This document shows, one piece after another, positions 23,901 through 36,830 of a stretch of 64,000 nucleotides of DNA (position 1 is the stretch's first letter; each line of letters opens with the position of its first letter). The stretch is from Trichuris trichiura (taxonomy: Eukaryota > Nematoda > Enoplea > Trichinellida > Trichuridae): NCBI GenBank assembly GCA_037903355.1, contig JBAJFE010000015.1:372001-436000 (forward strand), read 5' to 3'. The position numbers and the translations under genes are program-made. The notes below the pieces were generated by a model, which saw nothing but the letters and a program-made list of their open reading frames with translations, was not told the DNA's origin and ran no database searches.

Positions 23901-26900
23901 GCCGTAGAGTTTTGGTAAAAATTGCTGCGTATATCGTGCAGGCAGAGACGCCGATTCCAATTCGCAAAATACCGCAGGTAACTTTGCTAGGAGGATTGAG
24001 CAACGGAAATGTCATGCAATAGCAAGCTATTATGCCGGCCAGCATAACGTAGCATAGTTCCCGTCCTGAAGCTTTGATCAACGGCGTATTGTTGAATTGA
24101 ACAAAAATGTAGAGTACAAACAACGATGCCAAAATGCCAAAGGTGCTAAAAGTGGCTGGTACTATCGCCCACCACGTATTCCACTTGATGTATTGGGGTA
24201 TCATGCGCACGCATTCGCTTTTGTATTCGTCCGGGAGGTAGCCAATCTTGCAAGGAATGCAGCTAGTCTTATTAGGCATAATTGACGTTTCCGTGTTGCA
24301 AGGTAGGCAAGTCCAGCAGCAGTTACCAGGCGTCACTATTGTTTTGAATTCATTCTTCTTGCAAGGATCGCTGCACATGGAAATTGGTATAATCCTTTGA
24401 GGAAATCCCTTGCGAATTTGACTTTTACTCAAGAACAATCTACTGGTAGAGCAAAATAATTCAGCAGGCGGCTCTATCTGGTTGCAAATAGGTATCCTAC
24501 CTGCCGATCCACTCTCCGACTGGTACGTAGTATTTATGCAAATCATGGAACTGATAAATATTGTACCTTGCCTTCCTGTCCCCCTTACTGTCAAGGCTGA
24601 TTTCTTCATTGTTCGTTCCTGAAGTTCGCTCTTGTCATTACGCGCTTGGGTGCTCTCCGAGCTTACCGTTAAATTTAACTGTCCTAATATACTTGAGCAG
24701 AGCTTCGCCATCTATATGTTTTGAAACGTTGCATTGCTTGAACGGTACCCCGTAGCAGTTATCCAAAAGAAGTCGATGCAAAGAATGAGCGAATAAGTAC
24801 ACAGCATCGATAACGGAGGAGACGTATGCTTCTTGGACGTGATGCTCTTGCAAAGAGTGAGCTGCAATAGTTTAAATGCATAAGTTGGCAATTCTGTACA
24901 ACTTAATGGCGTGTAGTAAGTACAAAGGCTTTAACGCACCTTTGCACGCTAGTGACGATAGGGAGCAGTTGAATTGCTTTTCCCAGAATTCGTCGAACCA
25001 TACGTTTCGATGGTTAGACTCCGGTCGTAAGGATGTGAAGTACAAGTTGAAGTCTTGAAAATTGCCAAGAAAAAACAATTTCTCAACATTTCAATCGTAC
25101 CTTCATTGACACCGCTTTTCGGTTGAATCGTGATCGCTCCGAAGGAAGCGGAAGGGTGCTGCGCAACGGCGGCGCGTTTCGTTCCCCAATTGTCGCTTCC
25201 TAGCCAAGCAAAGCGTCCGGTAAGCTTCAACTCGACTACAGCCTTCATCAGCTGAAAGGAAATGGGTCAGTTTGACATCCCTCCATGCAGATATATACCT
25301 TATTAGCCTTAAGGTACTGTATCTAATTGAAAGATATGGCGAAGAAAAAATCTGATAATTCCAGTGTGAAAACTAAGCTCAGCGCTCCAAAAATGAATAC
25401 CGTATATGAGCAAGAGTTGTAGTGCATCAAAGTTTGCTATTTTGTTTGGACTTTAAATGAGGTAAGTTTGGAAAGGTCTAATCAGTTTCACGAGAGAGCG
25501 TCATCACGATTTACATGTTTATTTTATTAATTAGGGTCACCTAGCCCTTTATGCTTGAATATAATACCTTCTTGGAACGGTGAGTTTAAGACTGGCCCAG
25601 TTTCTTCGCACCGTTAAACAAGTCATAAATATGCATAATAATGAGCAGCTCAACATCCGTTGCTGCATACGCTCCACCAAGTATATAGGAGACGTTTTTT
25701 CTTTGACGTTGGGCAGCATTGGTTTAAGTTGGCCCTTTTGAATTGAAAGTGAGCTACTGCCGAACTCATTTGAAACATTGGGATAGTTCCAAACTTTTAT
25801 GTCCAATACTGAGAAAATGGGATTATATGATGCTTAGCAAACTTTAGCAAAGAAAGGTAATTTAGTATGGCAGCTTTAAGATATCGAAGTCTAAGCCAAA
25901 GTAAAAGCTTTATATTTAGGCTTAGGCAAGGGTTATATAGAATGGCTGAAAAACTTACAGTATGATGAGGCGGTTTAGAGACAATATCCATGTAGAGTAA
26001 ATAATTTTATTGCAGAATAGACTCGTTATAAGAAACCTAAGTTGTGCAACCGGAGATTTCGTACTCGATTCCTGCACCCGTCTTCAGGAGATGGAGGTGA
26101 CATTGAGGGTCCCGGCTGAACTTTCACTTTAAACCTGTCAGAGAGGTGAAATCTTAAGGAAGTTCTATAGAACTAAATATCGATACTATTAATAAGAGCA
26201 GCGTCGAACCAGACAAAGTAGCTATAGTTTGCAGGCGCTAATTCTAGTATACTTCCTTGTTTCTCAAAGAGAGCCTTTCAGTCAGTTGCTGAAGGTTGAT
26301 TTGCATTTTGTCCTTTCCCATCAAAGCAGAGTGTAAATTCCATCATAGCTAGTCGTTGAGGCATGGAAAAGTTTTGACAATACGCCTTAACTACTTACGC
26401 AAACTTGCATAACGGCAGATGAGTGAATAAATACGTCCAAGTCTTTTTCTCCTTATGACGGTGGAAAAATGCCGACATCGATTACCCTAGCAGACGAGAT
26501 TGAAGCGAAGTGGACGCTTAATTAATAAGCACAGCTGTGCTTGCGGTGTCGCAGAGGAAGTTGGTCGGATGAAAAATTCAAATTCAACTCGACGCAATGA
26601 AAAGTATGCTTGGTAGCGTTTTTGAAAGCTAACTTGGCATTTTGCCCTTTTTTCCCTGCTACAGTCGACTCTGAACAGTATGCAGGTAGCTTGCTGGCGA
26701 AATGAAACAGATGAGAAGCTCGAAGGGGCTAGCAAACAGCTTTCAGCGAATTTTTTACGCGCAATTCATCTTTTTTACCGACTAGCAACTTACCTTTCTA
26801 ATGTTATCTTCATGACAGAAGGTGACGACACCTACGGACCGCTCTTTGTGAAGCGCCATTATCAGTTTTAAGAAATCTTCGTCTCGATAATAGCGTCGGA

Positions 26901-27788
26901 CTTTTTCATAAATCGATATGCATATACCTACGAAGGGTGCTGTTGCACTGGGGGCATGTCAGTTTGTATACCTTGTCGCGATGCTATGAGGCGAAAAGCT
27001 TCGTAAGCTGGTTCTCCATAGCTGCCTTCATCAGCCAGCACAGCAACGAAGTTCCAACCCAATTGTTTGACGACGTCAGCCATTGCCTGAGCTTGGAACG
27101 TATCCGGTGGAACCACCCGAGAAAAGTAGCCAAAGCGAGATTTGTCGCTCAATTCTACCGATGTGGACGAATAGCTTATTTGAGGAGTCTGCAAAAAAAA
27201 TTTGGCATCAAAATCTATCTCCATCTATTGGCGACAAGAGCGGAGAACCTTAAAAAGGCGTAGTACGTTTGACACCATAGCTGACACTTGGCTTGACGCC
27301 GCACCAATCACAGCCGCCACTGGCTTGGGAATTGCCACGTCGAAGGGTGAATCATACGTTCTGCATCTGTACTTTTGAGTATATTCCATAGCGAACGTGG
27401 ATCGGATGAGTTCAAGAGTTCGCTCGAGCGCGTGCGTATCCTGATGGCACGTATCCATGATGTGAACACCCAGCTTTATTGTCGGCAAAAGCTGATCGTC
27501 CATGTTGATTTTGTCAACTGCGTAAAGCATAGCTTCTAAGCGCTGTATACCTTTGTCCGGTTTGACGGCACCGCAGTGTCGCCCTTCCGGCGAGCCGTCT
27601 TCGTGTATTGGAAACAAGCCACCGATCATAATGTCGCCATCAATTTTTATCTCTTTTGAGTCGATGTCACGATGGATTTCGAACTCCACCGTGACGGCTG
27701 GCGGCTCGTCACCAACTTGAGCTCTACATTGGACTTTGCTAATGGCGGAAGCAGCTATCCAGAGACAAAGTGACGCCGGAAACACCAT
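20948..27788 (-). CDS. metabotropic glutamate receptor (class C GPCR), 11 exons, 995 aa
   Basis: Plasma-membrane receptor for glutamate acting through G proteins. Exons from the 5' end: 27788-27249, 27188-26972, 26927-26794, 25251-25101, 25053-24940, 24861-24667, 24618-24501, 24442-23512, 23322-23147, 21414-21335, 21279-20948. Signal peptide about 1-22; Venus-flytrap domain about 50-490 with [27 protein letters not shown] and EGSYGE around the ligand pocket; Cys-rich domain about 512-565 ([17 protein letters not shown]); seven helices about 578-845 with [15 protein letters not shown]; a tail of about 150 residues ending GTIV, a class I PDZ ligand. Exon 7 joins exon 8 in phase 2; exons 9-11 join in phases 2 and 1, which supports the far 3' exons. 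The flytrap sequence looks closer to vertebrate groups II and III than group I, so it resembles nematode mgl-1 or mgl-3; I do not assign one. Donor 1 (GTTCTC) is weak. Confidence 0.92.
25855..25985. mobile_element. short diverged copy of the hairpin MITE family (copy C)
   Basis: Lies in intron 3 of the glutamate receptor gene. It shares GTCTAAGCC, TATTTAGGCTTAGG and ACTTACAGTATGAT with the copies at 18945-19178 and 19879-20120. The outer terminal repeats are mostly lost, so the borders are approximate. Confidence 0.4.
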
Positions 27789-30700
27789 TATCCGTTTGGC
27801 AAAGGATCACCGGGTTTTCCAGTCAACCATATGGCGCCTAAAAGTTTGCCGGATAACAAGCAGCAGTTAGAACAACAGCGTTGATCAATATTGGCGGCAA
27901 GTTGGGGCGTTTTATAATTTGGTTAGCCAAAAAGGAAGGTCGAAGCACAGGTCGTCCCTATCGCGCGCGCGCGCGCCGTTCATACGAAATGAGAAATAGA
28001 ATCGAGATCAACAGTTGAAGCCAATGTGATGACTTCATTTGATGAGCATTGATCTAAACAAGGTTCACTGGCAACGATTGGCGTTTTAATCGGAGGCGCC
28101 CATTGGTAGCTTGAGCACCTGTGATGGAATTGACAATGGCCAAAGTGGGCAGTAAATTTTGATCTTACAGGCATTGATAGGGGGTCAGCAATCTTTAGCT
28201 GTCGAAGGCTTGAGCTGCCTATATTTCCATGCATTAGTTTGTTTCCTATACCTGGCAAAGGTCTCATAGGTAATCAAGAGACTTCGTACCTGCTTTCGGA
28301 CGAGCGATCACGGTTTTTCCATTTCCCAATTGTATTCTTGCCTTTTTTCTTAATGATCCCAAAGCGGGCAGTTTCCTATGTCACTCAAACGCAATAGGAT
28401 TAGGCAAAAGATAGTTTGTCGTAATCTTGCGGGAATAATTCAGAATTGCCGTCTGAATGGCAGTGGCAATTGTTTTTCGTTAGGTCAGCTCGTAATCGTC
28501 CAATAGGGTCAATCGACCGTGACCGGCTTGAAAGAAGAAAATCGTAGTAGCGGAACAAATTTTGACCATTGCTTCTTCGTTTGTAAACCAGCGATGACGA
28601 GCAAGTACATTAAAAGAGGGCTGACTTCGTAAGCCTTGTCATTCGATTTTCGTTGGACGCATTAAGTTGCGACAATGGGGTTTTGCGTTGAGAAGCGATG
28701 ATACGCGGGCCTAACGCCAATCTAATGTCCTTCGGAAATTGTCGCTTTGCAAGAGCTGACGATTTATCGAAATCCGGTCAGTTGTGAACACAATTAATCA
28801 AAGTAGCTGCCATTGCATCAACGTTTAAAGTTGTGTCCGAAGGCGAATGGTTATTTGTCTATTGATGAAATGCACGTCACTATTGGGCTACTTTTTCCGC
28901 TACTTTACCGGACAGCCGTACGCGGACGATAAAGAGTGCTGAATGAACGCCTCTTTGCAGCTACGAAGTCGTCTTCATAGAAGCCATTTGTCTCCTTTCC
29001 CGCGAGCTGTCTTGAAGTGTTTTCCTTATCAACGAATTCATCCATGAGAGATATCTACTTTTTCGTTGACGTTGTCAAGTCGACAAGCTCACTTTCCAAG
29101 CGGAGTTGACGTTAACATTTTTGCCATTCCGTCCCTTCCGACGAAGCGTGTACAACTTACGGAAGTGACTTGCCAAGGGTGTAATCAGCTTTGGACGAAA
29201 CATTTTCGCTTCAAAGATTCTTCAAGTCATTTTGTTGAAAGGAATAGCACTTTTGCCAAGCACATGGTTTTGTCAATTCAAGATGTTCATTCAATGCTTA
29301 TGGTTTTTGATTCGGACAGTGCGCAAGCTGACGGTTTAGTTGAATGAAGAGATGGACGAAAAACTTTGCCGGAAAAAAGCCTGTTTTTAATAACGTGTAG
29401 TTCCTTTCGGCGTACTCTATGAATGAACTGAGCTATGTGAATTCGTACGTCGCTGCTAGTAGTCTGGTTTGATCTATTTGCCGTAAAAGATTCCATTCTT
29501 TGAAACGATTTGAATTTGCTTTTTGGACAAAGACGTCGGTCGAAAATGTTAGTTGATTTATTTTCAAAATGCGACTACGAAGCGAGAGAGATCGTTATTC
29601 TGCCTGTCGAGGCAAGTTTTCAGAAAGAATCTGTTCCTAGTATCCCGTTATTTAAAGGCCAGGGAAGCTCAAATGGGAAAACCTTCTCTTGGTCCAATAT
29701 TTTTCCGCCCGCGGCTCTTTCCTCTCTAATGGAGTATTGATTTGCAAATGGACCTCAAGAAAAAAAATCGTTGCCTTAGCGCGTCGCCTCTTCGGTATTC
29801 TCTACTATTGTTGTAAATGAAAGTGACCACGGGCGTTAAGTTGTCACCTATCCCATTGAGCCTACTTGTCTCTCAATAGCTCTTTGGGTCAGTCTCATTT
29901 TTTTCCTCTCCGGCCACACTATTCGCCGTTGGCTTCAAGTGGTTGTAAATTCGGAAAATGTTACGCCCGTCCCGGCTTACTCTCCGTGCTGCCTGTTAGT
30001 CCTGACCGCGCCTAATTGACGCGGGCGTCCTTTGAGGAAAGAGGCTCTCCCAACTGGACATGGCGAAGATAGCATTTTTTGCCAACAATGTCGTTCCATT
30101 AATGAAAGTCCAAAAATTTGCAAGACGTGCTGGCTCAGCATGTTCCATTAATAACCATTAGGTGAATGCGACAAAGCCATCTCCCTTTCTGTTTGACCAG
30201 CTAATATTGATATGGAATTGGGCAACGCCGGAACGTTCGCTGCTGCATATGGAATGTGGAATAGAGTGCGTCTAGTACTTACTCAACCATCAATGAACAA
30301 TCGATTGACCTTCCTATTGAGGGCTTCTGTGCCGCCTGGTTTCAAAACTATTTGGTTGAATCAACTGGTAGAGCTGCCACGTGCTCATTGCGATTTATTT
30401 GTAATATTTGGTTATTCGCAGATTCTGTATATAGTTGCCGACATTTTCGTGGCTTAATGGGATTGCCTAGACAGGCAGCGATTTAAGCTTTTTCTTGATA
30501 TTCTATGAACCCCACTGTATGGGCAAGGTTAGAGGCGAGATTGATTTGACGCCAACGAGAAACGGGCAGAAGAATTTTAAGCCGAGAAGAAGGAATGTAC
30601 AAGCGTTATCGACTAAAGCGGCTTGATCGCTGTTCAATAAAAACGTTATTCTATTAATAAGTAGTTACGCTGAAGAAAAGCTGCTATTCAGTGCCCTACT

Positions 30701-33700
30701 TAGGCGTACGGTTAGGCTAGCCGTTCCGGCCAGTAGATAAAGTATGCGCTGAAAGGTGGATCAATGAAAGGGCTTAAAATCGAGTTGTTTCTACGCTGAG
30801 AAGTAGGGAGGAGTGCCGCCGGTTGTTGGATAAAAATGTTTCTTCGAATTTCCGATTTGACATTCCAATGACATGCGCTGGCGCAGACTTGTCGTTTAAT
30901 TCATTAATCAATTGCATTAACTTTTAATCGTCACCATAGGCAGCACTTGCGCGCGTCCAATAGCGACTTTGTTCAAGTCCAATAGTCGAAGGGTGGCATT
31001 TTTCCCGCCTTTTGCAGTTCTATCGAAATTGCGTAGGCGCCTTGCCAAGATGGACGACAGAAGGTGGCATATGTCCTCGGATGAGTTGGCACACGACGGG
31101 CCATTTGCCATTGATTCGTTGCCCACCTTAAGCTGTTTGACATTTGAGGACAGATTTCGACTGATGTTGATGGGTAGGCCGCCTGGTGAGCTGGGCGGGT
31201 TCAATCTTGACCACTTAGTTTACCAGTGAAGTTAATTTTAGCTGCCATCACGCCTAGTTGTCACCTTGCAATGATAATCGCGTTTCTTTTGAAAAACATT
31301 GAATTTGCTTGCATCCCTTGGAAGACTGAGGTCGACCTAATGCCCTGCTGCCTATGTTTACTTGTGCTTTTAAAAAGGCGCCATATTTGGTAGTTGGCCG
31401 AACTGCTCGTCAGCAAAGTGCTAATGCCTTTTAACAAAAATATTTTTTTAAAGAAATCAACTTACAGTCATTTCCCTAATTCGGCCAACAACCAAGCAAA
31501 CAGAGGAAGCGCGTTTTTCCCGAGAGATTTCTCTAAGATGGACGTGGAATAGATTACCTTGAGAAAGTAGCTTGTCTGTCGATCCGACTAAATTGAAACA
31601 ATTGAATTACGCTAGTAAAAGCAGCAGCGTGGAAATTGCTCGCTAGAAACTATTTGTACATACCACTTCGTTTGGGATAATTTGTACGCGACCAGAACGA
31701 CATGTCAAGTTGCATAGGAAAGATGTTAATCGCCTCTGACAACTTGATGTTGGACAAGTCGATGATTAAGACAGGTTTGCGAAAGAGCAGCAACGTTGTT
31801 CAATGCTACTTGGATGGGATGGTGGAAACAAGGCAATTCACTTACGCCTATTGAATATACATAATTGTATCCCGGTTGCGGAGAGGGAGAAAACAATGAT
31901 ATGGCAATTTGGGCAATGGATACTAGTCAGTTTCTGTTTATCGTCAGCTGAACTGCCAAAGCTTTCGGTTTTCCCTTGTAGAGCGAAATGCGTATGTCTC
32001 CCAGGTAAATCACTGAGCATCTATGAAAGAGACGGGAACATCTTTGGTAGCTGCCAAGTACAATGAAACCCATTACGCTGCTTCAATACGACCATATGAG
32101 CTCCCTATTCATTTCGATTCTAATTACTCCTTTGTATCTGAATAGCACTTGAGCTAAGCGTTGATGTGCGTATGCCAGGGCTTAGGCCACTTTCAGCGAA
32201 CGAACTATGAAGCCAAAAATCTCATGATTTCATGGTGGCATCGTAAACCCTTAAAGCTGCCCATCGATATCCTGCTGCTGGTGTCCAAATTCGATTTCTC
32301 TTTCTTCTTCTCTCTGCCCCCTTAATGCATTCCTTCAAAACGATGGCTTATGCAGCAAAATCTGAAATGACGAAAGCAAAATTGTTGAAGTAATAGGCTA
32401 TCTAGTGAAAGGCGTTTCTCTTTGCGCGCAGTGGCCAATTTTCGGGAAGCGGTAAACGTGAATTAACTACAGGTCAAAAGAATGAAACATTTTTGCTTTG
32501 CTGAGGGGAAAAACAGTGCTTTCTTCGGTAGTCCTTTTAAAAACTTCTGAGTAGCCAACAAAACATTGTAACCGGCGTAGAAGGTGTACAATTTTACTGT
32601 CTGTTTTTCGTTGTGTCATGACGAACTACCGTTCTATTAGAAATTCGATTATCCGAACAGTTCGAATATCTGCACTTTGCTTGTCTGCCCTTTCTTTATT
32701 TTTTGACTTTATTTATTTTCAGCTCTATTTTTTGAAGATATCTTATCATAGTTTATCGCCAAGGTAACATCAGATAATCACGTTTGTTTAAAACAAATCC
32801 GTCTTGCTATGCTAAACCACGCGTACTTTTAGAATATGGTAGCACCGAAAGGAGTTCTCATGCTAAGGGTATATAGCTTATGTTGGTCAAATTCTTCTCC
32901 TCCGCAACCCTCTGCTTGTACGTTTGACATTGATTTAATAATTTCGTCATTCTTCAGTATTTAAAGCCGTACATCTTCGTTGTCGCAAACCAGCCACGCG
33001 TCAATATCAAACTTGTTGCATTGAAAGTCTTTCTAAGGCTTTCAGTATTTCTACTGCAGCTTCTTCGCCCAAAAATCTGCTTTTCAGTGTTTGACTAGGT
33101 CTCGCCTTAACCTTCGTTGTCCCCTTATTGGGAAGCGCTAACATAAACGCAGTACAAAGAAGTGACCTGCACATCGGCCGTAACGTTCATCAGCGATTCG
33201 ACGCGTCAATCTGTGTGGCTAGCATTGTCGCTGTCTTTCCATCAAATAGCTGCAACTTTTTTCATGTAAAGAAAACATAAATTTTCAACCCACCTAAGCG
33301 ATTATTCAGAAAACCGACTTTCTGTCACCGTATGCTAATTTTAATATTCTTCGAGACTCTGCAGTCGATGCAGCAACTGGTCTTTGTTCAAGTCGCTGTT
33401 TCTTGCCAGCGGGTAGGGAAAGATGGCTCAAACGGATAGCTGTTTGTGCTGTGGGAAAATTAGTAAACAGCCAGAATAATAAAGCTTAAATTGGGTTGGC
33501 GGAGTAGTCTACGCGTGATGCGGTCGTTCGATCCCGCTTGGGTCGATTAATGCTCTTTATCTTGTACGAAGAATGTTAAGTGTTTTGAAATCATGTCCCG
33601 CCAGCGTTGTTCAGTCGCCCAAGAGATGCGTCGTTGCACAATGGAAGCATTGGCATAAGGACGACAAGCGGAATCAATTACGCTGAAATTTGTAAAGCCC

Positions 33701-36700
33701 ATTTGATTCTTTGTGTCAGCTGCCGCCTAATCCAAAAGCAGTTGTTGGCATTACCCACGAAAAACTTTACTAATGTTACCTATACTTTCATACCAGAACT
33801 TTTTAAGCATTGTTTATAGTAGCACTTCTTATTCCGCAGTGGTACTCATTACCAAACTGCTGCTGCCTCCAAATATAGCTATCTTACACAGGCTATGCTG
33901 ATACTTCCTTGTCAGGAGCAGCCTCTGCTAAATATATTGCAAAAATATTTTTAAGTATTTGAAAACATACAGATTAGAATGTAAGCATGAAATCCATTTG
34001 GTTTTCATGTGCATCTTACAGTCGTAGCGTGAAGGCAAAATTCTATAGAGTAGTCTTCGTTGTTAATAAGGAAATTGATCTCCTATGAATGAGAAGGCGT
34101 TCTACCGATCAGTTTTTTAACTGTTTTTCCCAAAGTCGACTGCCTCATTACCAACTGTCTGTCTTTCATTTTTTTAAAGGAATTCTCTACTTGCGACATC
34201 TCGTCGGCAAGCCAAAATAGGTTCGAATCTTGGAACGTTCCAGACGAGAGAGCATCTATCTGTCCAGCGCGTAGTCTACTAAAAACAGTAATGTTACGCT
34301 TTATGCGTTTAGAGTATTGTTGACGCTTACAAAGTCTTCAAAACAAGCCATACTTTCGTCTTTGCATTGTCCGCTCTTTGATTTTTACAATGATGAAGCG
34401 CGTTAATACGAGACGTTATTCCCCTCCATAGCTGCGTTGGCAAAGAAGTCTCATTGTGAGATCCCGTCAATTCATAAAAAATTAAGATCCAACTTCTTTC
34501 GCAAATGACTAACACTGACTGGACTACAGTAACTAAAACTGACTAAATGTTGGAGCTCTTTTTTGAGTGATCAAAGGCTGAGGCACATTTGAAAAATCAG
34601 AGCCAGCCATACGTAGAACATAATATACTGTCTCTTACGGCTGCTCTTTTTTGGACGAGCCATATTTGTGCAGCCTTTCAATCTCTCTTAGGCTTTGTAT
34701 CACGAATAGCTGTCGTGCAACCCCTGAGCATTTTAGCGGCAACTTTTATAGAGTACGACAATAAGGAAATAATAAGCGCGAGAATTAACTTTACCGTATC
34801 GCCGTTTCGACGTGTAAACAAATTTGCATACGGAATATATTTTCTTTGCCTGTAACTCTGTCTTGGATGCGTATTCGCAAATGGCGCCGGAAGCGAATGA
34901 GTTTAGTCATGAGGCTGAAATTGCATTGCTCCATTATTTGACTTTTACATGTAAAGCTTCTCTTCTTTCAAGGTCAGATCTAAGCTTCCGAACATTGCCT
35001 TTTAAGGAAACGGGAAAATAACTACCTTTTGGCTGAGAATAACCAAAGCAGTAGGGAAATAGCTCTGCGCATATTCCATTACGTAAAATCACGTTGTGGC
35101 TTTTTCGTTTACTAATTTTTTAAGCTTCGCTCCCGTCGGTTCAAAATTTAACATAAAAACCTTTTCCCGCAATTGAGAAAGATAGAATTCGACACCATAA
35201 CGAATGATGGAACATATGCACACGAGGCGAAGTCATCGTATTTTATTTGAAGTTTTTGAATGATTCATTGCCCATTGTCACTTATTCACGTTATGCTGAC
35301 AGCTAGAATTCGAAGCTTAATTTATAAGTGTTGATGCGCAGGTTAAGTCCCTTACTGTATTCGAAGGTAGCAAGCGCGCTAAAAGACGATAAAATCTTTG
35401 TAGCTCAACTGCTTGGTAGATTGTTAATGAAATGCCCAGTTTTATTTGTTATCTTATTTTTATCTGTTTTTGCAATTCCGAAGCTGTCACTGGTGCACTG
35501 CACTTAGGTATTTCCATTTTGGTTTTTTTTGCGTCCAATGGTCGCATTTCGAAATGATGCTGTCAATGTTGCATCGTTGAACGAAGAAGCGCCGGTACGC
35601 TTATGACAAAACGAATGGGGCAATAATTATAACAAAAATTGTACCGGAAAAGGCAGGAAATGCTCTGATTAAAATTCGGACTGCTGCTCCTTTGATTTCC
35701 TTTCATTTGTTTACTTTTCCTTGTCAAATTAGAACCGTTGAAAAAGCAGAGGTGATGTTCGCCGAGTTGAACTTCTCCATCAAAGCGAGACGCGTGCGCG
35801 GCCACGTGGAACTGTCCAGCCATGCAAGGTTTACGCTTGAGTACACATTCGGCTCGCTCTTTAATATTCAATAGCCTAATATGGCTATCAATGCAAACCC
35901 GCCGAATTTCTCGTTTTCTTTTTAACAACATATTACGTTCGGTTGGTAGATCTTGTCTCTTGCAGTCAGCTGCATCCTGTTTATGCGGCGCTTCAGAGTA
36001 AAGAATGCAAATGCTTGGACGGGCACTTTATTTTTATCCGGCCGGTTAAGGAAACCCACTAGCGTATAGTGATCATATCCTTTTGTGGAGTATGTTGAAA
36101 AGCTAACATTTTTAGCTTCGTTGTAGTTACACGCTTTGAGAAGCTTTCGGAAAGGCAGCAGACTAATTTTAACAGGCGAGTCGATTCCGCAGATTATACT
36201 ATATTTTAACAGAATGGCACAGATCACTCATTCTGTTCATATGATCTGACATTCCATCTACTGTATCAGCCGTAAGCGTGTGCGCAGGACTTATTGTCAA
36301 TAGGTTAAAGTTGCAATTTGAATTTTCATAGTTGCGCGTCAAATTCTTCCTGTTCAAGGCAATGAGCAACGGCGTCAATGGGTGACCTTAAAGTTTTTAA
36401 GTTAATTTTTTAAATGTCTGCAAACGCTTCCTTAGGTGACAACAACGTGGGTGGCGGAAGGGCCAAGGTACCGTCTGACCCCTGGTGTACTTTGACTGAC
36501 GGGAACCGTTTTTGTCATCTTTACTTTTGACCACTTTTATTAGTACAAGTGAGCGGGCGCGCAGCGAAGGCTGAACCAGGAGACGTTGGCGCGCGCATGG
36601 TCGCTTTATAAAAATTGTACCGCGATTGACGATGCGCTTTTGAGGAGAGCGGTCAACAGAAAACTGGTCTCTTTCTTTTTTCTGGCTTTCTCGTTCAGCC

Positions 36701-36830
36701 CGACGGAGCAGTGAGCAATTGGCAGCCTTTGTAAGCGGCGCTTCGGATCAGCGGCGGAATGTGGCACGGATCGGTGCGGCACGCAAACGATGCGTTTCAA
36801 AGACCTCGCGACTACTGTATCCTTTCTTCT
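27789..36830. other. 9-kb region without a recognised gene, upstream of the glutamate receptor
   Basis: Between the start of the glutamate receptor gene and the 3' end of the Wnt gene (both - strand). The open frames here (for example 29066-29347, 30212-30457, 30969-31229) are short, lack recognisable domains and are often open on both strands. It probably holds regulatory DNA for the receptor. A (CG)7 tract lies at 27962-27976, about 175 bases before the receptor start codon. No tRNA could be supported. Confidence 0.5.
27962..27976. repeat. alternating (CG)7 tract
   Basis: An uninterrupted CG dinucleotide run lies just upstream of the glutamate receptor start codon. Alternating CG can adopt left-handed Z-DNA. 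Whether it does anything here is unknown. Confidence 0.6.

Noticed and set aside
30917..31229. Overlapping open frames on both strands of about 90 codons
   Set aside because: Neither shows a domain, start context or splice continuation; mutual openness points to composition.
33495..33550. tRNA-like B box (GTTCGATCCCG)
   Set aside because: No A box at the right distance and no 7-bp acceptor stem can be formed; the T stem has a mismatch.
34200..34250. B-box-like GGTTCGAATC
   Set aside because: No cloverleaf could be drawn; the flanks do not pair.
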